Assembly: GCA_023254175.1 (NCBI GenBank)
Contig: JALQYJ010000032.1
Span: forward strand, 1-42,609
Source: Runella sp.
GTDB taxonomy: Bacteria; Bacteroidota; Bacteroidia; Cytophagales; Spirosomataceae
DNA: 42,609 nucleotides
Direction: 5' to 3'
Shown here piece by piece: positions 32,773 through 40,355 of this stretch (position 1 is its first letter; each line of letters opens with the position of its first letter). The notes below the pieces were generated by a model. It searched no databases and was not told where the DNA came from. It worked only from the letters and a program-made list of their open reading frames with translations. A program made the position numbers and the translations under genes.

Positions 32773-35148
32773 TTAAAACGTATAGCGAAGTTTCAGGGAG
32801 ATGTTGCGGCCTTGTTCGGTTGCAAAGTAGCGAAACCGATTGAGGTAATCACGGTACGAAGTATTAAGGGCGTTTTGAACCGAAAAAGCCCAATGTAATT
32901 GGGAAGGCCCTTTGAGAGAAAGTGCCCCACCCACGTTGAAATTCCACAAATGATAAGCTGATGGAGAATCCATAAAATCACTTTTAGGCGGTACGCGTCG
33001 CTGTTTATCCACCCAAAGGTGACTGAGTATCACATAGGTATCTTTGGACGAAAACACTTTCCCAAAGCTCCAACGCAGTTTGTTTTCGATGCGATTGGCT
33101 GGAATAAGGACTAAATACCCCTGCTCGCGGCGATCGTAAGCGCGCAAATAAGAAAATTTTAAGTTATGAGAAAAACGTTGTGGGATGACATCCCACTGAG
33201 TATCAAGGTCAAATCCCGTAAAAGTAGCGTCGGTTTGGGTGTATTTAAAATAGGGGAACGCGCCACGAATGGTCAGAATGGGTTCGGCTTGGGGTTTTAG
33301 GTAAATAAAATCGGAGATTTGGTTGTGATACATTCCCAATTCCCCCTTAAAACGTTGGCTAGTATATTCCACACTTCCGATGAGGTTGTAAGCTACTTCG
33401 GGGCGCAGGGTTTCGTCGCCTTCTTCGTACGAAGCTGCTCCGTGATGAACGCCTTTGCTGTATAATTCATTGGGCGTGGGGGGGCGCCAAGCTGTTCCAA
33501 AATTGGCTCGAAATGACAACTTTTCGTTGGGGGTATGAACTACACCAACAGTACCAGAGCCATTATTAAATGAATGGTGGCGTGGGTCAGGCACGGTACC
33601 AACGAAGCGAAAAACATCCAATTGACGCCAATCAAAACGAGCGCCAGCTTCCAATTCCCAGCGTTGAAATACCCAACGTTCTAACCCAAAAATTCCGATA
33701 TTGGTTTGCTCAAAATCAGGGATAAGTGGCCGACCATCCGTAAAATTATACTGGTATAACCCAGTAAGTCCCAGTTGTCCATTCATTTTGCCGTTTCCAA
33801 GTGGCTTGTGGTCAAGAACAAGGTCGCTGGTAAGTGTAGTGATGCGAAATAACAACGCAGGGTTAGTGGCTGCTTGTGGGCCATGCAAGTCGTATTCAGC
33901 TCGGCGGTTAAATTGCCGCCCGATGGTCCAGCTCAGTCGGTTGCCGTTAAAATTATAATATGCTTTTCCTTTGAGAAGGTTGTGGCGAATGAATTGGTTG
34001 GGGCGTTCGATGTTACGGGTAAAGCCTGTTTTGATGAAAGGCTCTCCGTTTTGGATGACCTTCAATAAATCGGACGTACTTCCAATGTGCGATCCCGAAA
34101 AAATACCAATGTTGCTGTCAAATTGACTAAAAAACGCCTCAACGCCCACGCGATTATTTCGATAACCTGTGGTAATCGAAAAATTGTTCTCTCGCACGCC
34201 TGTATTAGCCATAAAATAGTCAGGAGTGCGGATATTACCACCGTTCTTAAGAGTGCCTTGAATACGCCACGCCCAACCTTTCCACTGAGGTAATCCTCCT
34301 TGCAATGTACCTGACACCACCCCAATACGGCCGTTGGAAAACGCAGCCGCATTCACTTCGCCACTCAGTTGTGGGCTTTTTGGAAGCTCGTCGGGCTCAA
34401 CCAAAATAACGCCCGCAATGGCGTCAGAACCGTAGCGAACGCCCGCTGCACCTTTCACGACAGTTAGGCGTTTAGCAATAAACGGGTCGATTTCAGGAGC
34501 GTGTTCCGAGCCCCATTGCTGGCCTTCTTGGCGAATGCCATTGTTCATAATAACGACCCGATTGCTGTGTAAGCCGTGAATAACGGGCTTGCTGATGGAG
34601 GCTCCCGTTTGGAGGGTGGTGATGCCCGTGATTCTTTTTAGGGCGTCGCCCAACGTTTCACCACGGGTGAGTTCAAGAGCTTGCCCTTCCAAAAGGCTAC
34701 TTTTCTGGGAAAGAAGCGTTTGAAGGCGTCGAGCTACAATCTCGACATCCTGAAGATGAACTTCGTCTTCGCTCAGGTTGAGATTTTCTTCCGCACTGTG
34801 CTCAAGAACAATGGAGGTTTTAATGACTTTATAGCCAACGATTCGGCATTCAAGAGTGTATTTCCCTTGGCAAATATTGCTGATTTTATATCGACCAGCG
34901 GTGTCGGTTGTAGTAAAAAGAGGAGTACCTTCGATGCGTAAAATAGCCCCAACGATGGGTAGACGAGTTTCACGGTCTTTAACCACTCCTTTGATGAGGC
35001 AGTGACAATCTTTCGGAGTTTGCGCGTAAGCGAAATGAAACAATAAAAAAAGAACCCATCCAGCAAAGAATTGATACTGCCAACGGCGTCTTGGGCGTAC
35101 TGAGTATAGTGGGAATATTAGGTAAGGCAGAAGTTTTTTTTTATTCAT
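32773..35148 (-). CDS. TonB-dependent receptor, probable zinc uptake (ZnuD-like)
   Basis: 791-aa outer-membrane receptor. A basic N-terminus and hydrophobic signal end at FAYAQ (about residue 43). A carboxypeptidase-regulatory-like domain follows (about 50-125: CLIKGVVKDRETRLPIVGAI), then a plug (LSQKSSLLEGQALELTRGET LGDALKRITGI... HGLHSNRVVIMNNGIRQEGQ) and a 22-strand-type barrel ending in Phe (ISLKLRYTF). The plug resembles neisserial ZnuD (LGDAL..I.GI; DP/HAPEIDPF..KRL.VVKG), which takes up zinc. No SusD partner is present, against a glycan role. Its promoter carries the same palindrome as the COG0523 gene. Start ATG 35148; the ATG at 35157 lies within the -7 box. Confidence 0.82.
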   Translation of the reverse strand: MNKKKLLPYLIFPLYSVRPRRRWQYQFFAGWVLFLLFHFAYAQTPKDCHCLIKGVVKDRETRLPIVGAILRIEGTPLFTTTDTAGRYKISNICQGKYTLECRIVGYKVIKTSIVLEHSAEENLNLSEDEVHLQDVEIVARRLQTLLSQKSSLLEGQALELTRGETLGDALKRITGITTLQTGASISKPVIHGLHSNRVVIMNNGIRQEGQQWGSEHAPEIDPFIAKRLTVVKGAAGVRYGSDAIAGVILVEPDELPKSPQLSGEVNAAAFSNGRIGVVSGTLQGGLPQWKGWAWRIQGTLKNGGNIRTPDYFMANTGVRENNFSITTGYRNNRVGVEAFFSQFDSNIGIFSGSHIGSTSDLLKVIQNGEPFIKTGFTRNIERPNQFIRHNLLKGKAYYNFNGNRLSWTIGRQFNRRAEYDLHGPQAATNPALLFRITTLTSDLVLDHKPLGNGKMNGQLGLTGLYQYNFTDGRPLIPDFEQTNIGIFGLERWVFQRWELEAGARFDWRQLDVFRFVGTVPDPRHHSFNNGSGTVGVVHTPNEKLSFRANFGTAWRPPTPNELYSKGVHHGAASYEEGDETLRPEVAYNLIGSVEYTSQRFKGELGMYHNQISDFIYLKPQAEPILTIRGAFPYFKYTQTDATFTGFDLDTQWDVIPQRFSHNLKFSYLRAYDRREQGYLVLIPANRIENKLRWSFGKVFSSKDTYVILSHLWVDKQRRVPPKSDFMDSPSAYHLWNFNVGGALSLKGPSQLHWAFSVQNALNTSYRDYLNRFRYFATEQGRNISLKLRYTF

Positions 35149-35154
35149 TTTAGA

Positions 35155-35186
35155 CAAAAGTACTTTATTTGCAACAAAGTTGCAAA
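35155..35186 (-). promoter_or_regulatory. Promoter of the TonB receptor gene
   Basis: Minus strand TTTG (35186-35183), 20 nt, TACTTTTG (35162-35155): full consensus. The spacer is filled by operator site C. The -7 box ends only 6 bases before the ATG at 35148, so the mRNA would be almost leaderless. Confidence 0.7.
35169..35185. promoter_or_regulatory. Zur-like operator, site C
   Basis: TTGCAACAAAGTTGCAA, a near-perfect palindrome of the TTGCA-N7-TGCAA type, lying between the -33 and -7 boxes of the receptor promoter where a bound repressor would exclude RNA polymerase. Confidence 0.7.
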
Positions 35187-35202
35187 TACAAAAAGTTCAT
35201 TA

Positions 35203-35252
35203 AAAAACCTGTTGGCGAAATTTTTTCTAAAAAAAAGCTCCAACAGGTTTTT
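35203..35252 (-). terminator. Terminator of the MORN-like gene
   Basis: 13-bp stem (AAAAACCTGTTGG with its complement at 35240-35252) around a 24-nt A/T-rich loop. On the minus strand the 3' arm ends CAGGTTTTTTAA. It isolates the receptor promoter from upstream transcription. Confidence 0.75.
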
Positions 35253-35255
35253 AGC

Positions 35256-36260
35256 TTATTTTTCAGATTCTTCGGTGGTGTCGGCGCCTTTGGGGCGTTC
35301 ATAAATGAGTTTACCTTTGTCGTCCCATTCACTGAGAATAACTCCCTCGCCTTCTTCGTACCAATAGCGGGGATAGCGGGTTACTTTTTTACGTTGACGA
35401 CGGTATTGGTAGTATTCGTTCCAAGTTCCTACGGGAAAATCGTTGTCATATTGGCCTTTGACCATAAGCTGCCCACCGTCGTAGAACATCAAATAATCTC
35501 CTTTGCGTTTTCCGTATTGAACAGGAATAACTTCTCTGACTTTGGTATGTGCCGAATCATAATACGTCACTCTTGACTCAGCAGGAAAACCATGCTTCCA
35601 TTTGCTTTTATCTAACAGTTTATAATCACCATCGTAGCTTTCCCAACGTCCGTCTTTGGTGCCGACATAGTAATTCCCTTCTTCGACCAAATTTCCTGAA
35701 ACATAGCGTTTGTAAGGGCCATGTAAAATCAGGGCTGCTTCTTTGTCTTTGATGACCGATTTGCTGATGATACGACTGCGAGTATCGTACCAGTACACGT
35801 CTAGCCCATCGTATGTACGAGGTTGACGGTACTCTTTTAAAACGTGAAATTCGATTTGAGTAATGCGGTCACCACTACCTGTACTCGAGGTCATACGATT
35901 GATAGCAAGCCCTTCATAATCGGTATGGTATTTTTTCTTCTTCTGCCTACGCGCTTTTTCCTTTTTCTTGATATCATTGATTTTGAGGCCAAGGTCGGGG
36001 AGGGTCTCACTGAAAAACTCTTTAGCATCTGACGGCTTTACGGATTTTCCACCGACAGTGGCACCTACCCCTAGGCTTGGGGTAGCTATACCTGCTTTTT
36101 GGAGCAAGCTGTCGGCTTGTGATTTTCGTTCTTTAAGTTGTTGAGATTTAGTTTTACTCGACGAAGAATTTTGCTCTTGCGCGGCAGCTGTAAACACCAA
36201 ACAAAGAGTAACAAATGCGGGGACAAAGCGAAAAGAGGACATACTCGAATGCAAAAACAT
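35256..36260 (-). CDS. Secreted protein with MORN/YwqK-like repeats
   Basis: 334-aa exported protein; the signal peptide is MSSFRFVPAFVTLCLVFTAAAQ if the ATG at 36242 is used, or six residues longer from 36260. A Lys/Ser-rich helical segment follows (residues about 30-110). The second half has MORN-like 'toxin antidote YwqK-type' repeats, e.g. GPYKRYVSGNLVEEGNYYVG then TKDGRWESY, and GDYLMFYDGGQLMVKGQYDN then DFPVGTWNEYYQY. Such repeats are beta-hairpin arrays in Bacteroidota envelope proteins; function is unknown. The longer frame to 36356 has no signal at its start and is rejected. An exact -7 box precedes it. Confidence 0.65.
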   Translation of the reverse strand: MFLHSSMSSFRFVPAFVTLCLVFTAAAQEQNSSSSKTKSQQLKERKSQADSLLQKAGIATPSLGVGATVGGKSVKPSDAKEFFSETLPDLGLKINDIKKKEKARRQKKKKYHTDYEGLAINRMTSSTGSGDRITQIEFHVLKEYRQPRTYDGLDVYWYDTRSRIISKSVIKDKEAALILHGPYKRYVSGNLVEEGNYYVGTKDGRWESYDGDYKLLDKSKWKHGFPAESRVTYYDSAHTKVREVIPVQYGKRKGDYLMFYDGGQLMVKGQYDNDFPVGTWNEYYQYRRQRKKVTRYPRYWYEEGEGVILSEWDDKGKLIYERPKGADTTEESEK

Positions 36261-36302
36261 GGAAGTTTTACGTATTTGATGCGAAACTAACGAATCATTT
36301 GC

Positions 36303-36310
36303 CAAAATTA
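36303..36310 (-). promoter_or_regulatory. -7 box of the MORN-like gene
   Basis: Minus strand TAATTTTG, exact TAnnTTTG match, 43 bases before the ATG at 36260. No clear -33 box. Confidence 0.4.
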
Positions 36311-36389
36311 TACCAAATTTTAGAACGTTGCCCCGTTGATTTTGTTGTGCGTTCAATCGTTTCCCTTCCCATCCGCTGAGTTCGTGACA

Positions 36390-37940
36390 TTATGCTTTTA
36401 AAATACGAATCACTTTTTGACCTGCATCGCACCTCATTGCACACAAATAAGAGCCTGGTATCCAATAACTTCCTTCCACAATTTCTGAATATACGCCTGC
36501 TGCCATGTTTCCTTCTTTGAGAGTCCCTACTTCACGCCCCATCATGTCGTACAGACTGATTTTGACGTACATGTCTTTTTTGAGTGAGTACAACAGCGTC
36601 GTATAGGTCGAGAATGGATTCGCGCCGCTCTGTTCAAAAGTAAATTCTTGATTGCTAGCTACATATCCACTCGTCGATTGACGAAAAATGGGAAGCGTTG
36701 AGAACGTTTTTCCCCCCATAATGTTCTGAACAGCGGTAGATTCTACCCCCAAATGGTCTTGCAAAATGCTGGCGTAGATTTGTCGAAAATCGTATTCAAA
36801 CTTAATATCCCCGTTACTATCGAGGTCGCTCAATACAGGATTTTTACCCAAAATTCCGCCCCTCACCCCTGACCCTACTACAAATAGTGGTGCAGCCGAA
36901 CCGTGGTCGGTACCCATGGTACCGTTTTGAGATACCCGTCGTCCAAATTCTGAAAACGTCATTACTACTACTTTATCTGCCAAGCCACGCTTCTCTAAAT
37001 CTTTTTGAAAAGCAGCGACGGCGTCGGCTACGGTTCGGAGGAGGTTGGCGTGCGTACCTGTGTTAGTAGCATTCGCTACTACTTGGTTGGCGTGGGTATC
37101 AAATCCTCCAATCGTGGTGAGATAGATAGGAGTTTGAAGCCCACCGCCAATAAGTTCGCTCACAATTTTGAGCTGACTTGCCAAGTTGGTCGTAGGGTAA
37201 GTGTAAAGATTTTTGAGTGATTTATCCCATTTTTGCTTGATAATCCCCGAATAAGCCACCGATTGAGTGGCAATCTGACGCATAAATCGTAGCTCTTCGC
37301 CAGCGAAGGTATCAGGGACAGCTTCATTGTCGATGGTAGTGCCTGAAACTAGGTTATAAAAATTAGTGGGATTGCTAAACACCACTCCCGTTGAGCCCAA
37401 ATCGGTTTGAATCAGCAATGATTCCACTGAGCCTAGCTGAATGGCCATAGGTTCTTGGGGAATTTGTAACGGAAAACCAGGGTAAAGCTTGGTCAAGTAA
37501 CGCCCTACCCAACCTTCATCCCAGACCTCTGCGGCGTCCGAACCCGTCAACCAAATGTCGGTTGAACGGAAATGAGAACGGTTGGGATTGGCATAACCCA
37601 CATTTTGAACAATGGTCAATTTGCCTTTGTCGTACAGCTCTTTGAAAGCCGACATTCCAGGGTTTAATCCCATTTGGCTATTGATGACCAATGCCTGCTC
37701 TTTTTTGATGGCGATATTGGCGCGTCTATTATAGTAAAGCGGGTTTTCGTAAGGGATAACGGTATTGAGACCATCGTTTCCACCTGCTAGTTGGACGAGC
37801 ACGAGTATTTTTCCGTTGGTCGCTTCCATGTCTACGGCAAACGGATTATGAGCGAATGCTTTGACAGAAGTTCCGCCCATTCCAAAAGCGACTCCTCCCG
37901 ACAATAAGCTTAATTGCTGTAAGAATTCTTTCCGATTCAT
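36390..37940 (-). CDS. DUF1501 protein with type IX sorting domain
   Basis: 516-aa exported protein of the DUF1501 (alkaline-phosphatase/sulfatase-like fold) family. It starts MNRKEFLQQLSLLSGGVAFG, a Tat-like leader lacking a full RR pair, then VQLAGGNDGLNTVIPYENPL YY, NRSHFRSTDIW and GTDHGSAAPLFVVGSGVRGG, all family blocks. Residues about 441-516 (NPFSTYTTLLYSLKKDMYVK ISLYDMMGREV ... VIRILKA) form a type A T9SS C-terminal domain, so the protein should be secreted across the outer membrane and anchored at the cell surface. It follows the DUF1800 gene by 23 bases; the two families are nearly always paired. Enzymatic activity is unknown. Confidence 0.88.
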   Translation of the reverse strand: MNRKEFLQQLSLLSGGVAFGMGGTSVKAFAHNPFAVDMEATNGKILVLVQLAGGNDGLNTVIPYENPLYYNRRANIAIKKEQALVINSQMGLNPGMSAFKELYDKGKLTIVQNVGYANPNRSHFRSTDIWLTGSDAAEVWDEGWVGRYLTKLYPGFPLQIPQEPMAIQLGSVESLLIQTDLGSTGVVFSNPTNFYNLVSGTTIDNEAVPDTFAGEELRFMRQIATQSVAYSGIIKQKWDKSLKNLYTYPTTNLASQLKIVSELIGGGLQTPIYLTTIGGFDTHANQVVANATNTGTHANLLRTVADAVAAFQKDLEKRGLADKVVVMTFSEFGRRVSQNGTMGTDHGSAAPLFVVGSGVRGGILGKNPVLSDLDSNGDIKFEYDFRQIYASILQDHLGVESTAVQNIMGGKTFSTLPIFRQSTSGYVASNQEFTFEQSGANPFSTYTTLLYSLKKDMYVKISLYDMMGREVGTLKEGNMAAGVYSEIVEGSYWIPGSYLCAMRCDAGQKVIRILKA

Positions 37941-37963
37941 GAGTTGTTAGCAGAGTTGAGGGG

Positions 37964-39340
37964 TTACGCAAATTGAAATTCGGGCAAACGCATGACGGCT
38001 CTTAGCAGTGCTTTAATTTGGTTTTCGGCTCCAGGAGTACTGGTCGACCAGTTGGCCAAAATAGTACTTCCCAAGAGGGTAGAAAGCAACGATTGCTTTT
38101 TGGTGGCACTGATAGGAAACTGCAAAAAAAGACTAACGATTTCGTCAACGAGTTTGGTAGCGTCTTCCGAACTTTTGAACGTACGAGCGTACGAAACGGG
38201 ATTATTAATAAGCTTAAACTGCGTCGCTTTCGTGTTTCCCATGGTGTTGACGATATAGTCGGAAAGACTACCACGAGTGACAAAAGTGGTCGAACTAATC
38301 CAGTCACGTTGCCCCACCCATCCCTGCACGTCTGGAGGATAAAAAAGCTGCTGTTGAAGTGCTTGAGTTTGCGTATATATATAGGACCAGTCGTTGGTCG
38401 TATTTACTTGTTCGCGGGTCAAGTCAAAAGCTTTGAGAATGCCCACAGTGACTTCCATTGGATTTTTTATTTTAGCACCTCGGTACTGCGGGTTAAAAAA
38501 CTCGTCGGAAGTTAGCATAAACTTTAGTACAGGCCGTATTTCGTAGTTATTTTTACGAAATACATCGGCCATTTGCTTTACAAAGGCCTCGTTAGGTTTA
38601 TAGAAAACAAACTCTTTGAACAGTTTGCGACAAACGAACTCGGCGGCTTCGGGCTTTTCGAGGATGATATCTACCACATCGCCGTATTTATAATTGCCTG
38701 TTTTGCCAAAAATCGTTTTATTCGTATTAGCAAAACGGCTTTGGGTAAATACTGCATTTAGCCCAGTCACCTGCCAGCCTGTAAAAGCAAGGGCAGCTTG
38801 TTTGATGTCGTTTTCGGTGTAATTTCCTACGCCCAGGGTAAACAACTCCATGATTTCGCGGGCGTAGTTTTCGTTGGGACTGGTGCCACTACTCAAACGC
38901 CCGTCCAAATAAATTAGCATGGCGGGGTCGATGGAAACATCTTTGGTGAGTTGCCTAAAATTACCCCAAGCCGAACGCCGAAAAAGGTTGTTTTGGATGT
39001 ATAAATGCTGCGGGTAATTTACTTTATCGCGGGCTGATACAAAGTGATTGTGCCAGAAAAGTGTCATTTTTTCTCGCATATTTGTGCCTTCTGACAGCAT
39101 AAGGTCGTACCACCAATATGTCATAGCTCGGTAGCGGTCACCTTCGAGTGAGTTGTTGGTAGGCACTTCGTTGACCCATTCCCCAGGTGCGGTCGGAAGA
39201 GGTTGGTCAGCTAATAACTCTTTCTCGACAAAGTCATTAAGCGTTTTGTATGACAACGCTTTCTCAAGGTCTTTGCGAGAGTAGCCAAACAAGCAGCGAG
39301 ATAGCAGGTGCTTGGCGTTGGAAACATCCCACACTGGCAT
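37964..39340 (-). CDS. DUF1800 family protein
   Basis: 458-aa all-helical-looking protein starting MPVWDVSNAKHLLSRCLFGYS. It has the family blocks LREKMTLFWHNHF (here MREKMTLFWHNHFVSA), SPNENYAREIMELFTLGVGN YTENDI and ALAFTGWQV, plus PPDVQGWVGQRDWIS near the C-terminus. Many DUF1800 proteins have a signal peptide, but none is clear here. It is co-transcribed with the DUF1501 gene. The biochemical function of the pair is unknown; a surface or polymer-handling role is a guess. Confidence 0.88.
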   Translation of the reverse strand: MPVWDVSNAKHLLSRCLFGYSRKDLEKALSYKTLNDFVEKELLADQPLPTAPGEWVNEVPTNNSLEGDRYRAMTYWWYDLMLSEGTNMREKMTLFWHNHFVSARDKVNYPQHLYIQNNLFRRSAWGNFRQLTKDVSIDPAMLIYLDGRLSSGTSPNENYAREIMELFTLGVGNYTENDIKQAALAFTGWQVTGLNAVFTQSRFANTNKTIFGKTGNYKYGDVVDIILEKPEAAEFVCRKLFKEFVFYKPNEAFVKQMADVFRKNNYEIRPVLKFMLTSDEFFNPQYRGAKIKNPMEVTVGILKAFDLTREQVNTTNDWSYIYTQTQALQQQLFYPPDVQGWVGQRDWISSTTFVTRGSLSDYIVNTMGNTKATQFKLINNPVSYARTFKSSEDATKLVDEIVSLFLQFPISATKKQSLLSTLLGSTILANWSTSTPGAENQIKALLRAVMRLPEFQFA

Positions 39341-39388
39341 AGTAGATAGTGATTAAAGGGTACTTTGCTGTTAGCATTTTAGGTTTGA

Positions 39389-39396
39389 CAAAGGTA
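39389..39396 (-). promoter_or_regulatory. -7 box of the DUF1800-DUF1501 operon
   Basis: Minus strand TACCTTTG, exact TAnnTTTG match, 48 bases before the DUF1800 start. The -33 region (TTTTATT) is weak. Confidence 0.5.
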
Positions 39397-39523
39397 TATA
39401 AAAAGGTTTAATAAAATGGGTAATCATTTTATAATCAGTGCAAAATATGCGTTTGTAGCTAATGGTCCAAAAGTAGCCATATCGTTTCAGTGAATCAATA
39501 ATAAATAAACCAACTAGTCAGAA

Positions 39524-40273
39524 ATGCAAGTAGAAGTTTGTGCGTTTTCAGTAGAGTCATGTTTGAATGCTCAGAAGGCGGGTGCGACCCGAATTGAATT
39601 GTGTGGAGGGCTTTATGAGGGTGGAACCACGCCTAGTTACGGCCTGATTAAAAGAGCAAGAGAAGCCACTACGCTTCAATTATACGTCATGATTCGTCCG
39701 AGAGGAGGAGATTTTTGCTACGATGATGAAGAGTTTTTAGTTATGAAAAACGATATTGAAGCGGTTAAAGAATTAGGTGCTGATGGTGTAGTATTTGGAT
39801 TACTTTTGCCAACGGGCGAAGTAGACGAAACGCGTACAGCTGAATTGGTAGAACTAGCGAAGCCTTTGAATGTGACTTTCCATCGGGCGTTTGACGTTGC
39901 TAATGACCCTTTTGAGGCGTTAGAAGCGGTTATTCGGACGGGTGCAGTACGTATTTTGACCTCGGGGCAAGAAAATTCAGCCGTAGATGGGGCGGAACTG
40001 TTGGCGCAATTGGTCCAAAAAGCCGCAGGCCGAATAGACCTAATGGCAGGAAGTGGAGTCAATAATACAAATGCGGTGCAACTGGTACAAACGGGCATAC
40101 AAGCACTCCACCTGACGGGCAAGGCCGCGCGTAAAGGCCAAATGGTGTATCAGAAAGAAAGAGTGAGCATGGCCTCTGTGTTACCTACCGACGAATACGA
40201 AGTTATTTACAGTGACACCCTCAAAATCAGGTCAGTAATAGAGGTTGTAAGTGGTGACAAGGTTAATTATTAA
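39524..40273 (+). CDS. cutC: CutC family TIM-barrel protein
   Basis: 249-aa cytoplasmic TIM-barrel protein. The start MQVEVCAFSVESCLNAQKAG followed by ATRIELCGGLYEGGTTPS is the CutC signature. MIRPRGGDFCYDDEE, GADGVVFGLL, VTFHRAFD and ILTSGQ are also conserved. The family was linked to copper homeostasis in early E. coli work, but that role is disputed and the reaction is unknown. It lies 82 bases before the NagB/PIG-L gene, which has its own -7 box, so co-transcription is not needed. The azurin-fusion copper protein of this window is 27 kb away. Confidence 0.93.
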   Translation: MQVEVCAFSVESCLNAQKAGATRIELCGGLYEGGTTPSYGLIKRAREATTLQLYVMIRPRGGDFCYDDEEFLVMKNDIEAVKELGADGVVFGLLLPTGEVDETRTAELVELAKPLNVTFHRAFDVANDPFEALEAVIRTGAVRILTSGQENSAVDGAELLAQLVQKAAGRIDLMAGSGVNNTNAVQLVQTGIQALHLTGKAARKGQMVYQKERVSMASVLPTDEYEVIYSDTLKIRSVIEVVSGDKVNY

Positions 40274-40315
40274 ATTTTTTTATTAATTTAAATCGCTTAT
40301 TATCTTACAAATAGA

Positions 40316-40323
40316 TACCTTTG
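40316..40323 (+). promoter_or_regulatory. -7 box of the nagB-fusion gene
   Basis: TACCTTTG, exact TAnnTTTG match, 32 bases before the ATG at 40356. No clear -33 TTG. Confidence 0.5.
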
Positions 40324-40355
40324 TTGCCGTAAACTACTCCTTCTTTTTGACAAAC

